A DNA stretch of 64,000 nucleotides, taken from positions 62,001 through 126,000 of the forward strand of contig NZ_JACVEG010000006.1 in NCBI RefSeq assembly GCF_014596725.1, read 5' to 3'. The first letter of the stretch is position 1, and each line of letters begins with the position of its first letter. The notes under the pieces were generated by a model. That model searched no databases. It saw only the letters and a program-made list of their open reading frames with translations, and had not been told where the DNA came from. This DNA is from Vibrio sp. Y2-5. GTDB lineage: Bacteria; Pseudomonadota; Gammaproteobacteria; Enterobacterales; Vibrionaceae. The position numbers were made by a program, and so were the translations under genes. Below, piece after piece: positions 18,450-27,351 of the stretch.

Positions 18450-18992
18450 GTGGCTAATAAAGATTATGTAAGACGCGGTCGTAGTCAGAAAAAGCCGACC
18501 CCAAAGAAAACCACCTCTCGTCGAAAACCTTGGCGCAGCGGACTGCTTGCTATCGTTGTCGCTGGCCTATTTGGCTATGGTTTGTATACCTTGAGTAATG
18601 ATCCTGAACCGCCTAAACCTGTGGTGGTGAAACCAGCGCCTAAGCAAAAACCAAAGAAAACTGAGACCATTCCACCACCGCCAACTGAGAAGTGGGACTA
18701 TGTGGATACTCTGCCAAATCGAGAAATTGAAGTGATACCGAAAGAGCAAGAAGTCTCAGATATTCCGTATATTATGCAGTGCGGTGCTTACAAGAGCATG
18801 CAGCAAGCAGAAGCACGTAAGCTGGATATCGCGTTCCAAGGGATCAACAGTAAAATTCGTAAGAAAGAAGACAGCAGTTGGTTCCGAGTAGTGTTAGGGC
18901 CTTACAAATTTAAGCGTGATGCAGAACGTGAAAAACACAAATTGCAACGCGCGAAAATCGAGCCTTGTGCAATTTGGAAAGAACAGCAGTAG
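18450..18992 (+). CDS. ftsN: Cell division protein FtsN
   Basis: Late divisome protein that triggers septal peptidoglycan synthesis. Of 180 residues, a basic cytoplasmic tail spans 1-29, with one membrane helix at about 31-48. A Pro/Lys-rich periplasmic linker comes next, and a C-terminal SPOR domain runs from about 105 to 178 (IMQCGAYKSMQQAEA...RVVLGPYK), which binds denuded glycan at the septum. It is shorter than E. coli FtsN (319) because the linker is short. The start is GTG (MANKDYVRRG), with no strong ribosome site, so translation may be weak. It lies between cytR and hslVU as in relatives. Confidence 0.93.
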   Translation: MANKDYVRRGRSQKKPTPKKTTSRRKPWRSGLLAIVVAGLFGYGLYTLSNDPEPPKPVVVKPAPKQKPKKTETIPPPPTEKWDYVDTLPNREIEVIPKEQEVSDIPYIMQCGAYKSMQQAEARKLDIAFQGINSKIRKKEDSSWFRVVLGPYKFKRDAEREKHKLQRAKIEPCAIWKEQQ

Positions 18993-19029
18993 ATTCTTTC
19001 ACTGAAAATTGACCTGTTAAAAATTGGAA

Positions 19030-19077
19030 GACGCCCAGTCAGTTAACCACAAAGTTAGCAATGATCTGGGCGTTTTG
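19030..19077 (+). terminator. Candidate terminator after ftsN
   Basis: ACGCCCAG at 19031-19038 pairs with CTGGGCGT at 19066-19073, followed by TTTGCTTT. The 27-base loop is long, so this is moderate. Confidence 0.55.
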
Positions 19078-19089
19078 CTTTCTCTCTCC

Positions 19090-19118
19090 CTTGATTTTTT
19101 TTCCTCTTATCCTCATAT
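19090..19118 (+). promoter_or_regulatory. Sigma32-type promoter of hslVU
   Basis: CTTGATT, a 14-base spacer, then CCTCATAT. This fits the heat-shock consensus CTTGAAA-N11-16-CCCCATNT at 12 of 14 fixed positions, 41 bases before hslV. Confidence 0.72.
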
Positions 19119-19159
19119 AACTTGCATCTCCATCGTGAAAATAATTAAGAGGCCCTCTC

Positions 19160-19714
19160 GTGACTACCATCGTATCTGTACGTCGTAACAATAAAGTTGT
19201 CATCGCAGGTGACGGGCAAGTATCGCTCGGCAATACAGTAATGAAAGGCAACGCGAAGAAAGTTCGTCGTTTGTACAACAACAAAGTATTAGCTGGTTTT
19301 GCAGGCGGTACAGCGGATGCATTTACGCTATTTGAACGCTTTGAAAGTAAGCTGCAAATGCACCAAGGTCATTTAACCAAAGCTGCGGTTGAGCTGGCAA
19401 AAGACTGGCGTAGTGATCGTGCATTACGTCGTTTAGAAGCGATTCTGGCGGTGGCTGATGAAACGGCATCTTTGATCATTACAGGTAATGGTGATGTGGT
19501 TCAGCCTGAGCATGATTTAATTGCCATAGGTTCTGGTGGTAACTTCGCTCAAGCAGCAGCGATTGCATTGATTGAAAATACAGATTTAGACGCCCGTTCA
19601 ATTGCGGAAAAAGCATTAAACATTGCTGGAGACATTTGTGTCTTCACCAACCATCACCACACCATCGAAGAGCTGGAAATACCACAAGAGCTCATCGCTA
19701 AAGACCAAGCATAA
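19160..19714 (+). CDS. hslV: HslUV protease, peptidase subunit HslV
   Basis: Proteasome-like peptidase, two stacked hexamers, driven by HslU. It has 184 residues. The protein starts M-T-T-I-V-S-V-R; removal of the initiator exposes the catalytic Thr. Further signatures are [23 protein letters not shown]-like segment and [18 protein letters not shown]. The start is GTG at 19160, preceded by AAGAGG. Cotranscribed with hslU 31 bases downstream, behind a heat-shock promoter. Confidence 0.96.
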   Translation: MTTIVSVRRNNKVVIAGDGQVSLGNTVMKGNAKKVRRLYNNKVLAGFAGGTADAFTLFERFESKLQMHQGHLTKAAVELAKDWRSDRALRRLEAILAVADETASLIITGNGDVVQPEHDLIAIGSGGNFAQAAAIALIENTDLDARSIAEKALNIAGDICVFTNHHHTIEELEIPQELIAKDQA

Positions 19715-19745
19715 AACAGTGTGATTAGAATTAAAGGAATTCATT

Positions 19746-21077
19746 ATGTCTGAAATGACTCCTCGTGAAATTGTTCATGAACTTAACCGCCACATCATCG
19801 GTCAAGATAAAGCTAAGCGCGCTGTAGCGATCGCTCTTCGTAACCGCTGGCGCCGTATGCAGCTTGAAGAGAGCTTGCGCGTAGAAGTAACTCCCAAAAA
19901 TATTTTAATGATTGGCCCTACTGGTGTAGGTAAAACAGAAATTGCTCGTCGTTTGGCGAAACTGGCGAATGCCCCTTTCATTAAAGTAGAAGCGACTAAA
20001 TTCACAGAAGTGGGTTATGTTGGTAAAGAAGTTGAAACCATTATCCGCGATTTGACGGATGTGGCGGTAAAACTGACTCATCAACAAGCCACCGAAAAAG
20101 TAAAATTCCGAGCTGAAGAGTTGGCCGAAGAACGTATTCTTGATGCTCTTCTTCCTCCTGCCCGTGATGCTTGGGGCAAAGCCGAACAAAATGAAGAGAG
20201 TTCAAATACTCGTCAGGTATTCCGTAAGAAATTACGCGAAGGTAAGTTAGACGACAAAGAAATTGAGTTAGACGTTGCTGTTCCGCAAATGGGCGTGGAA
20301 ATCATGGCGCCTCCAGGTATGGAAGAGATGACTAACCAGCTTCAGGGTATGTTCCAAAACTTAGCGGGTGACACTAAGAAGAAACGTAAACTGAAAATCA
20401 AAGATGCCTTTAAAGCGTTAACGGAAGAAGAAGCATCCAAGCTTGTTAACCAAGACGAATTGAAAGAGCAGGCGATTTACAGCGTTGAAAACAACGGTAT
20501 CGTGTTTATCGATGAAATCGATAAAATCTGTAAACGCGGTGAAGTGTCTGGTCCTGATGTTTCTCGTGAAGGTGTTCAGCGTGACTTACTACCACTCATC
20601 GAAGGTAGTACGGTTTCGACTAAACATGGCATGGTGCGTACTGACCACATCCTGTTCATTGCTTCAGGTGCATTCCAAGTGGCGAAGCCATCAGATCTGA
20701 TTCCAGAGTTGCAAGGTCGTCTACCGATTCGTGTAGAACTTGAAGCGCTTTCTAGTGATGATTTCAAACGCATTCTGACGGAACCAAAAGCGTCATTGAC
20801 TGAACAATACATCGCACTGATGAAAACGGAAGACGTAAATGTCGAGTTTACCGAAGACGGTATTAAGCAAATCGCTGAAGCTGCGTGGCAAGTGAATGAA
20901 ACCACCGAGAATATCGGTGCTCGCCGTCTGCACACGGTAATGGAGCGTCTGATGGATGAAATCTCATTCGATGCAACCGATCAGTCTGGCTCATCACTCA
21001 CCATTGATTCGACTTACGTGAAGAGCAAACTCGGTGAGTTAGTCGCCGACGAAGATTTAAGTCGCTTCATTCTGTAA
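19746..21077 (+). CDS. hslU: HslUV protease ATPase subunit HslU
   Basis: AAA+ unfoldase that feeds substrates to HslV. The 443 residues equal the E. coli length. Visible: start [20 protein letters not shown], Walker [13 protein letters not shown], the pore motif GYVGKEVE, an inserted I-domain at about 105-240, Walker [11 protein letters not shown], sensor-2 [12 protein letters not shown], and the C-terminal SRFIL that docks into HslV. AAAGGAATT lies ahead of the ATG. It completes the hslVU operon and is followed by a strong terminator. Confidence 0.97.
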   Translation: MSEMTPREIVHELNRHIIGQDKAKRAVAIALRNRWRRMQLEESLRVEVTPKNILMIGPTGVGKTEIARRLAKLANAPFIKVEATKFTEVGYVGKEVETIIRDLTDVAVKLTHQQATEKVKFRAEELAEERILDALLPPARDAWGKAEQNEESSNTRQVFRKKLREGKLDDKEIELDVAVPQMGVEIMAPPGMEEMTNQLQGMFQNLAGDTKKKRKLKIKDAFKALTEEEASKLVNQDELKEQAIYSVENNGIVFIDEIDKICKRGEVSGPDVSREGVQRDLLPLIEGSTVSTKHGMVRTDHILFIASGAFQVAKPSDLIPELQGRLPIRVELEALSSDDFKRILTEPKASLTEQYIALMKTEDVNVEFTEDGIKQIAEAAWQVNETTENIGARRLHTVMERLMDEISFDATDQSGSSLTIDSTYVKSKLGELVADEDLSRFIL

Positions 21078-21081
21078 ACAC

Positions 21082-21117
21082 CAAAAAGCCCGCTAAAATT
21101 GAAGCGGGCTTTTTTAT
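21082..21117 (+). terminator. Terminator after hslVU
   Basis: AAAAAGCCCGCT pairs with AGCGGGCTTTTTT across a short loop, just after the hslU stop. Confidence 0.9.
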
Positions 21118-21216
21118 AGCTTGTGTCTCGTTCTAAACCAAGGATGCGGAGCCCGCTGACACCACACGCGCTTTGGGTATATACTGGCAACATTGTTTGA
21201 ACTACTTAGCATAATC

Positions 21217-22134
21217 ATGAACAACTCTCTGCAAATATGGTTTGATGCTGCGCGACCGAAAACACTCCCTCTCGCCTTAGTATCGATCTTTACCGGAAGT
21301 GCTTTAGCTTTTTCTTCTGGACACTTCTCTTTGCCGATCGCTTTTCTGGCGCTGCTGACCGCGACTCTATTGCAGATTTTGTCCAACTTAGCCAACGATT
21401 ATGGCGATGCCGTAAAAGGGACAGATAACGAAAAACGTATTGGTCCTATGCGTGCGATACAGTCTGGTGCTGTGAGTTTGAGTGACATGAAGAAGGCAAT
21501 TGCTATCAATGTGTTGATGACAGTTGTGGCTGGATTAATGTTGGTTTTCTATGCTCTGGATAGCCTGCAAAGCATTCTTGCATTTATTGGTTTAGGTGTG
21601 TTGGCCATGTTGGCGGCAATTGCTTATACCGTAGGCAACAAACCTTATGGTTATCTGGGGTTAGGTGATTTATCCGTTTTCCTGTTCTTTGGTTTGCTCG
21701 GGGTTTCGGGGACATATTTTCTTCATACAGGCAATATAGACTGGAGTCTGTTTTTACCATCGCTGGGCTGCGGCTTGATGGCGGTTGCTGTACTTAACGT
21801 CAACAACATGCGAGACATAGAAAATGATGCTGAATGTGGCAAACGCACGGTTCCTGTACGTTTAGGGCAGATGAGAGCAAAGAAATATCACTTCCTGCTT
21901 TTATCAGGTGCGGTGATCGCTTTCGGCGCCTATCTCCTTATGCAAGGTAAGCCGCTGTGGATTAGCCTACCTTTCTTGCTTAGCCTGATTTTTGTGACGA
22001 AACATGGCCGAGATGTGTGGCAAAGTGAAAAGCCTGCACAGATCGCACCTATGCTACCGGTGATTGTTAAGTGTTCTTTGATTACTAACTTATTGTTTGT
22101 TGGCGTGGTTATCGCTCAAACTCTGACAAGTTAA
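21217..22134 (+). CDS. menA: 1,4-dihydroxy-2-naphthoate octaprenyltransferase
   Basis: Membrane prenyltransferase making demethylmenaquinone, the low-potential quinone used by anaerobic enzymes such as the fumarate reductase encoded at 33-36 kb. It has 305 residues with about eight to nine membrane helices. The UbiA-family Asp motifs are NDYGDAVKGTDNEKRIGP near 64 and NNMRDIENDAECGKRT near 205. The ATG at 21217 aligns with E. coli MenA (308); neither it nor a TTG eight codons upstream has a strong ribosome site. It precedes rraA, the E. coli order. Confidence 0.93.
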   Translation: MNNSLQIWFDAARPKTLPLALVSIFTGSALAFSSGHFSLPIAFLALLTATLLQILSNLANDYGDAVKGTDNEKRIGPMRAIQSGAVSLSDMKKAIAINVLMTVVAGLMLVFYALDSLQSILAFIGLGVLAMLAAIAYTVGNKPYGYLGLGDLSVFLFFGLLGVSGTYFLHTGNIDWSLFLPSLGCGLMAVAVLNVNNMRDIENDAECGKRTVPVRLGQMRAKKYHFLLLSGAVIAFGAYLLMQGKPLWISLPFLLSLIFVTKHGRDVWQSEKPAQIAPMLPVIVKCSLITNLLFVGVVIAQTLTS

Positions 22135-22209
22135 TTTGCGCTGTATCATTGCATTGGCTTCGTCACCCGATATACTCGTTGGAAGACTTTTCGTAAAGAG
22201 AGCAAGGCT

Positions 22210-22737
22210 ATGGAATACAACACCTCTGCACTATGTGATATCTACATCGATCAAGTTGATGTGGTAGAACCTATGTTTAGTAACTTTGGTGGTCGTGCAT
22301 CGTTTGCAGGCCAAATCACAACAGTGAAGTGTTTTGAAGACAATGGGCTGATTCGTGAAACGCTAGAGCAAGATGGCGTGGGACGTGTGCTGCTTATTGA
22401 CGGTGGCGGTTCACTGCGTCGTGCTCTGATTGATGCTGAGTTAGCAGCGCTTGCGGAAGAAAATGAGTGGGAAGGTATCGTTGTTTACGGTTGCGTGCGC
22501 GAAGTGGACGAACTGGAAGACATGAGTATTGGTATTCAAGCGATGGCTGCCATTCCAGTTGGTGCAAACAGCCAAGGTATTGGTGAAGTGGATGTGCCGG
22601 TGAATTTCGGTGGCGTAACCTTCCTGCCTGAAGACTACCTGTATGCCGACAATACTGGCGTAATCCTGTCTCAAGAGCCACTGAACGTCGATCTTGATAC
22701 TGAAGAAGACGTGATTGAAGAAGATGATATTTTGTAA
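22210..22737 (+). CDS. rraA: Regulator of ribonuclease E activity A
   Basis: Trimeric protein that binds RNase E and its partner helicases and slows mRNA decay. The 175 residues show the RraA signature: [50 protein letters not shown], and [10 protein letters not shown]. It ends in a very acidic tail ([13 protein letters not shown]). Loss of the catalytic residues of the related aldolases cannot be judged here. It sits 75 bases after menA and may be partly cotranscribed. Confidence 0.95.
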   Translation: MEYNTSALCDIYIDQVDVVEPMFSNFGGRASFAGQITTVKCFEDNGLIRETLEQDGVGRVLLIDGGGSLRRALIDAELAALAEENEWEGIVVYGCVREVDELEDMSIGIQAMAAIPVGANSQGIGEVDVPVNFGGVTFLPEDYLYADNTGVILSQEPLNVDLDTEEDVIEEDDIL

Positions 22738-22750
22738 TCTTCAATGATAA

Positions 22751-22791
22751 AACAACAAAGCCGACGCCCTTGCGTCGGCTTTGTTGTTTTA
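22751..22791. terminator. Terminator between rraA and the MATE gene
   Basis: Near-perfect 17-base stem (arms AACAACAAAGCCGACGC and its complement) with a CTT-type loop and T-rich end. The long symmetrical stem can serve both converging genes. Confidence 0.9.
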
Positions 22792-22819
22792 CCGCTGAGC
22801 TCAACGGCGATAAAAGATT

Positions 22820-24184
22820 TTAAGACGCTGAGTTTTCGCTTGGTGAAGCTTCAACACAATGGGTTTTTCTCAGCCAAAGCGCATAGAGATAACCCAGTAA
22901 TCCACCTGCTATGTTCCCTGCTGCAATCCCGATAAATAGACCTTCAATGCCATAGATTTCAGAACCTATCCAAGCTACGGGAAGAGTGAAGACAAACAGA
23001 CGCATAAAACTCCACTGGAAAGCTTTAATCGGTAGATGGAGCGCATTGAGGGCAGAGATAAGCATCATCACCACCCCTTGAAAGCCGTAACTGAAAGGTA
23101 CCACGAGCAAATAGTGCCAAAGTAAATCTTGTACCGCCGCTTCTTGCGAGAACAATTTTGAAAGCGGAATGCTTAGCGGCACCATCATGACGAATATCAT
23201 TAACTGGAAGATCAGGGAAAACCTCAAACTAATGAATAACCCTGCGAAACTTCGGGAGGGATTGTTGGCACCCAGGTTTTGCGCCATAAAAGGTGTCAGA
23301 GAAGAAGTCAGAGACATCAACACTAGAATTAAAATCGATTCTATTCTCTGTGCCGCACCGTAAGCCGCCACAGCAGCCGTACCATGGCTAGAGAGCATCA
23401 TCATGAGTAACGCGCCGGATATTGGATTCATCGCTGTTGAAAGCGCAGCAGGCGTACCTATCTTCAGGATTTGATTCCAATCCTTATACAGACTCGGCAA
23501 ATGCGGAACCGCAAGCAGTTTCACTCGCTTAATCAGTATATAGAAAGAGCAAATCAGAGCGCCCAGCCAAGAAAATGCACTTGAAATGGCTGCACCTTGG
23601 ATTCCAAGTTCAGGAAACGGCCCATAGCCAAAAATAAGCATAGGGTCTAATACGCCGTTGATTATGCCTGCCAACATCATGATCTTCGCTGGTGTTTTGG
23701 TGTCTCCCGTTGCTCGAATCACGCTGTTTCCTGTCATAGGGACAACCAAGAGCGGGATCGTGAGATACCAGACCTGCATATATTGTTCGATAAGCGGGAT
23801 AAGTTCTTGCTTTGCGCCGAGCAATAAGAACAGCGGTTTTATGGTGATAAAACCCATTGAAGAGGCGGCAATTACCAAAACGATAGCCAGCAGAATACCG
23901 TGACTGGAGAAGCGGGCAGCATTGCTTGCCGAGCCTTGACCGAGTAATCGCCCGATATTGGTTGATAAGCCAATGCCAATGCCCATCGTAATGCAGTTGA
24001 CGACGAAGGTAACCGGAAAGGTATAACTGATCGCTGCGAGCGCTTCTGTACCCAGTAAAGAGATAAAAAAAGTATCGACGAGGTTGAACATCAGAATCGC
24101 GACTAAGCCGAATATCATCGGTACCGTCATTTGACGCAATACAGTGGGAATGGGCGCAGAAAGCAGGCCGTGTTTATCGTGCAT
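22820..24184 (-). CDS. MATE-family multidrug/cation antiporter
   Basis: Inner-membrane drug/Na+ or H+ antiporter. It has 454 residues with about 12 membrane helices in two pseudo-symmetric halves. The N-terminal helix has MIFGLVAILMFNLVDTFFISLLGTE split across lipid, which is the MatE start with its conserved Asp. GIGIGLSTNIGRLLGQG and RATGDTKTPAKIMM follow, with PAALSTAMNPISG and QNLGANNPSR in the second half. It resembles the Vibrio MATE paralogues more than NorM, but I cannot assign a substrate. Monocistronic, convergent with rraA. Confidence 0.88.
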   Translation of the reverse strand: MHDKHGLLSAPIPTVLRQMTVPMIFGLVAILMFNLVDTFFISLLGTEALAAISYTFPVTFVVNCITMGIGIGLSTNIGRLLGQGSASNAARFSSHGILLAIVLVIAASSMGFITIKPLFLLLGAKQELIPLIEQYMQVWYLTIPLLVVPMTGNSVIRATGDTKTPAKIMMLAGIINGVLDPMLIFGYGPFPELGIQGAAISSAFSWLGALICSFYILIKRVKLLAVPHLPSLYKDWNQILKIGTPAALSTAMNPISGALLMMMLSSHGTAAVAAYGAAQRIESILILVLMSLTSSLTPFMAQNLGANNPSRSFAGLFISLRFSLIFQLMIFVMMVPLSIPLSKLFSQEAAVQDLLWHYLLVVPFSYGFQGVVMMLISALNALHLPIKAFQWSFMRLFVFTLPVAWIGSEIYGIEGLFIGIAAGNIAGGLLGYLYALWLRKTHCVEASPSENSAS

Positions 24185-24276
24185 AAAGACAACAGGTTGG
24201 CGATAAAGTAGTAGCTAGAATACTCTATCTTGACGTTATGGACTACCCAGTCTGGTTGGGTGTTTCAGGGATATGA

Positions 24277-24303
24277 AAAAGGCCAGCAATGCTGGCCTTA
24301 GAT
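24277..24303 (-). terminator. Terminator after tpiA
   Basis: Stem AAGGCCAGC/GCTGGCCTT with an AAT loop. On the minus strand a T-run follows, 20 bases after the tpiA stop. Confidence 0.87.
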
Positions 24304-24319
24304 ATTTTGGAAGCTTAGA

Positions 24320-25090
24320 TTAAGCTTTTGCTGCCGCTGCTGCTTTAGCAATAGCCGCGAAGCTCTTAGCATCTAGAGATGCACCACCCACTAGAGCACC
24401 GTCGATGTCTGGTTGAGAGAAGTAAGCTTCAGCGTTTTCTGGTTTAACAGAACCGCCGTATTGGATGATTACTTGCTCAGCTACTGCTGCATCTTTCGCT
24501 GCGATTAGCGCGCGGATAGAAGCGTGGATGCGTTGTGCATCTTCTGCAGTTGCAGCTTTACCAGTACCGATAGCCCAGATTGGTTCGTAAGCGATGATAG
24601 CACCGTTTAGCGCTTCAACACCGTATGCATCGATAACAGCATTGATTTGACGAGCACATACCGCTTCAGTTTCGCCAGCTTCGTTTTGAGCTTCAGATTC
24701 ACCGATACAGAAAACAGGTTTTAGGCCGTTCTCTTTTAGGAAAGCGAATTTCTTCGCGATAAACTCGTCAGATTCGTTGTGGTATTCACGACGCTCTGAG
24801 TGACCGATGATGATGTGAGTAGCACCGAAATCTTTTAGCATCGCTGGAGACATATCACCAGTGAAAGCACCGCTGTTGTTTAGGTCAGTGTTTTGTGCAC
24901 CAAGAATGATTTTGTTGCCACCTTCAGCGATTAGACGCTCAGCTAGATCGATGTATAGCGCTGGTGGAGCGATTGCTACGTCAACACCTGTTACACCTTC
25001 AAGTTCAGCATTAAGGCCATTTAGCAGCTCAGTTACCATTGCTTTGCTGCCATTTAGTTTCCAGTTACCCATTACGACAGGACGACGCAT
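24320..25090 (-). CDS. tpiA: Triosephosphate isomerase
   Basis: Interconverts dihydroxyacetone phosphate and glyceraldehyde 3-phosphate. The 256 residues form a TIM barrel: GNWKLNG with the catalytic Lys, IGHSERRE with catalytic His at about 96, [14 protein letters not shown] with catalytic Glu at about 168, and [11 protein letters not shown] plus [10 protein letters not shown] for phosphate binding. The ATG at 25090 has GGAG nearby and aligns with the family; the open frame runs 30 codons further up without support. Codon use is strongly biased, as expected for an abundant enzyme. Confidence 0.97.
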   Translation of the reverse strand: MRRPVVMGNWKLNGSKAMVTELLNGLNAELEGVTGVDVAIAPPALYIDLAERLIAEGGNKIILGAQNTDLNNSGAFTGDMSPAMLKDFGATHIIIGHSERREYHNESDEFIAKKFAFLKENGLKPVFCIGESEAQNEAGETEAVCARQINAVIDAYGVEALNGAIIAYEPIWAIGTGKAATAEDAQRIHASIRALIAAKDAAVAEQVIIQYGGSVKPENAEAYFSQPDIDGALVGGASLDAKSFAAIAKAAAAAKA

Positions 25091-25340
25091 AGAAAGATCT
25101 CCAATATCTAAAAAATGAAAGTCTATAAAAATATAAACGAAATGTGATTGCGACTGAATATAGCAGATAAAATTTAGCAAATCATGACTAGGGTCATGAC
25201 TTTCTTGGATCTTGAGTACTGCTTAGACCTCATTCGCCGTGATCCCTCTGACATAATCGACCGTCTATACTCGGTTTTTATCCGTTACCTTGTTATTACT
25301 GAGTGTCAATTATAGTGGAAGATAAACAAAGGAAGTGACT

Positions 25341-25691
25341 ATGCCCAATTTAGTGCTGGAATACTCCAACTCTGCTGAAGAGCGAATCAATGTTCAGGGA
25401 TTACTCGAAGATTTACATCAAGTAGCGTTAAACAGCGGACTTTTCGAAACAAGCTCAGTAAAATCTCGTACCTTACGCTGCCATCACTGGCTGGTTGGTG
25501 ATGTCGCGGATAGCGAAGACTTTATCCATGTTCAATTTGAGTTGTTGGAGGGAAGAACTCCGGTGCAAAAACGAGAATTATCTCAACAACTCATGGATGT
25601 GCTGGTATCTCAGGCGAGTCATATCTACAGTTTGACAGTAGATATTCGTGATATGGATAAAGACTGCTTTATGAAAGTCATTAATGGATAA
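25341..25691 (+). CDS. 5-carboxymethyl-2-hydroxymuconate isomerase family protein (tautomerase superfamily)
   Basis: Resembles HpaF/CHMI, which isomerises an intermediate of 4-hydroxyphenylacetate breakdown. The 116 residues start M-P-N-L-V-L-E-Y-S, so removal of Met leaves the catalytic N-terminal Pro of this superfamily. RTLRCHHWLVGDV and FIHVQFELLEGRT follow the known fold. The ATG at 25341 has AAGGAAG upstream. No other aromatic degradation gene is in the window, so its substrate is open; it may be an orphan or act in another pathway. It is followed closely by a DUF805 gene, probably in one transcript. Confidence 0.8.
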   Translation: MPNLVLEYSNSAEERINVQGLLEDLHQVALNSGLFETSSVKSRTLRCHHWLVGDVADSEDFIHVQFELLEGRTPVQKRELSQQLMDVLVSQASHIYSLTVDIRDMDKDCFMKVING

Positions 25692-25712
25692 AAGTTAATA
25701 CGGATAACACTG

Positions 25713-26141
25713 ATGCCAATAACCACTTTACTCTTTTCTTTCCAAGGCCGAATAGGACGTCAGACTTATTGGATTTGGAACTGTTGCTACTATGCCATGA
25801 TCCTTGGCTTTGTTGTCGGTGTGAATCGGCTATTTCCTGGATTTGCTTCGCTTATTTTGCCCGTTTTTTTACTGCTGATATTGATTCCTGATTTAGCAAT
25901 CACCGCTAAACGATGGCATGACAGAGACAAAAACAGTTGGTGGTTACTGCTGAATATACCTTTGGTTATTGGGCGTATGAGTGTGCCAGTTGGCGAGAAT
26001 GCTCTGACTGCGAATGAACCCATGCTGTATGAAACCATTATCTCTATCGCCGCTTTGGTTTGTGGGTGCTGGATTTTGATTGAGTGTGGTTTTATGAAAG
26101 GTACTCATGGTGACAACCGATTCGGCAAAGAGCCAGTTTAA
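25713..26141 (+). CDS. DUF805 family membrane protein
   Basis: Function unknown. It has 142 residues. The opening LLFSFQGRIGRQTYWIWN is the DUF805 hallmark (a short amphipathic F-x-G-R-x-x-R-x-x-Y/F-W segment). Four hydrophobic helices follow, at about 25-45, 45-62, 80-95 and 105-125, with the conserved RWHDRDKNSWW between the second and third. The C-terminal KGTHGDNRFG is also typical. It begins 21 bases after the CHMI-like gene and ends at a terminator, suggesting a two-gene operon. Location is the inner membrane. Confidence 0.85.
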   Translation: MPITTLLFSFQGRIGRQTYWIWNCCYYAMILGFVVGVNRLFPGFASLILPVFLLLILIPDLAITAKRWHDRDKNSWWLLLNIPLVIGRMSVPVGENALTANEPMLYETIISIAALVCGCWILIECGFMKGTHGDNRFGKEPV

Positions 26142-26157
26142 TTACATCTGGAATTAA

Positions 26158-26189
26158 CAACAAAAGGGAGCATAGGCTCCCTTTTGTGT
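26158..26189 (+). terminator. Terminator after the DUF805 gene
   Basis: Stem CAAAAGGGAGC/GCTCCCTTTTG with an ATAG loop, then TGTTCTTT; convergent with the DUF3135 gene and possibly shared. Confidence 0.8.
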
Positions 26190-26205
26190 TCTTTACGTTT
26201 ATTTC

Positions 26206-26553
26206 TTAGCGCCATTCATCGTCATTGTTGCGTCTGAAAGGAATAACAACGGCTTGTTGTTGAGAAACTTCGCCTTCTAAGGCATCACGGAATTTCTCCA
26301 TTTGAATGGTCATTTCCCGCATCAAAATGACGTTAATGTGATTGGGGTTTTTACACTGGCTTACAACTAAATCAATGTGACTTTGTTGTGCTCTTAATCT
26401 TTGTTGCATATTCAGTGAAGCTGACGAAATCATTTCTTCACACATTTGGCGTTTGAATTGAGAGAAAGCCTCCGGATTTTGCTTTGCCAATGCAACGAGT
26501 TCGTCAAATGGAGGAAGTTCTTGTTGATATGGTTGCGACTGAGGTTGGGGCAT
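26206..26553 (-). CDS. DUF3135-type small hypothetical protein
   Basis: Function unknown. It has 115 residues: a Gln/Pro-rich start (MPQPQSQPYQQ), then LPPFDELVALAKQNPEAF, which I recognise as the DUF3135 signature. A long Arg/Gln/Met-rich helix follows. No signal peptide, membrane segment or Cys cluster (two single Cys). The ATG at 26553 is chosen because GAGGAG lies at the right distance; the open frame begins further up at a TTG with no site. Cytosolic; the context gives no role. Confidence 0.75.
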   Translation of the reverse strand: MPQPQSQPYQQELPPFDELVALAKQNPEAFSQFKRQMCEEMISSASLNMQQRLRAQQSHIDLVVSQCKNPNHINVILMREMTIQMEKFRDALEGEVSQQQAVVIPFRRNNDDEWR

Positions 26554-26730
26554 AAAAGGCTCCTCTTCGATTTCCACCTCATTGAATCGCTGTGATGGAT
26601 CGTATGAAGGCGGAGAGAACAAATTAGTGATGAATTAATCAACACTATAAGCTTAAGCGAGGATTTTTAGCGAGGTGCGGGGAAAATCCCAATTCTCGAA
26701 TTTAAGACAAATTGACGAACGCGAAGCCAT

Positions 26731-27351
26731 TTAAGCGACTTTGGTGATGAGATAAGTACAACGGCGTTGACCTTGGATAATGTGCTCTTGGCGATCGACT
26801 TGATAGTCTTGTCCTAACAAGTGCTGAAATACATTGAGTTCTGATTGACACAGGTTAGGGCAGCGAGTTGCCGCTTTGCAGATAGGACAGTGGTTTTCAA
26901 TCAGGATAAAACCTTGCTCTGTTGCTTCTAGCTCCGCCATGTAACCTTCTCGCTCGCGTAAGGTGACTAAAGCATTCAGTTTTTCTTCGATATCCGAGAG
27001 ATCAGCCAGTGCTTTTTTATATGTCGATAAGGTTTGAGCTTCTCGTTCAGCGGCCACTTTGGCGAGCCCTTCTTTGCCAAAGATATGCTCTACCGCATCC
27101 ATTACTTGGATAGTGAGTTCACTGTGCCTGTCGGCGAATTGATCATGTCCTTGTTTGGTTAATGACCAGTGTCGAGTAGGGCGACCGACTTTGACTTTCA
27201 CATCATGAAACGACAAGATTCCGTCTTCCTCCAAACTTTGCAGATGTTGGCGAGCGCCCATTGTGGTAATGGAAAGATCATCAGCAAGTTGTTTGGCAGT
27301 AACAGCACCTTCGCGTTTGATGGTGTGCAAAATCCTATCGATAGTTTTCAT
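26731..27351 (-). CDS. Winged-helix regulator with Cys cluster, SufR-like (probable Fe-S or metal sensor)
   Basis: DNA-binding regulator of the DeoR/ArsR-like winged-helix group. Of 206 residues, the N-terminal helix-turn-helix (AVTAKQLADDLSITTMGARQH) and wing (VGRPTRHWSLTKQG) are clear, followed by a coiled middle. The C-terminus has five Cys at about 155, 158, 164, 168 and 198 (HCPICK, RCPNLC, RRCTYL), the kind of arrangement that holds an Fe-S cluster in SufR. No suf or isc genes are nearby, so its targets are unknown. It diverges from groESL. Zinc or redox sensing is the alternative. Confidence 0.78.
   Translation of the reverse strand: MKTIDRILHTIKREGAVTAKQLADDLSITTMGARQHLQSLEEDGILSFHDVKVKVGRPTRHWSLTKQGHDQFADRHSELTIQVMDAVEHIFGKEGLAKVAAEREAQTLSTYKKALADLSDIEEKLNALVTLREREGYMAELEATEQGFILIENHCPICKAATRCPNLCQSELNVFQHLLGQDYQVDRQEHIIQGQRRCTYLITKVA

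Noticed and set aside
22394..22804. A 136-codon open frame antisense to rraA
   Set aside because: It starts inside the rraA terminator hairpin and reads through it; shadow of rraA.
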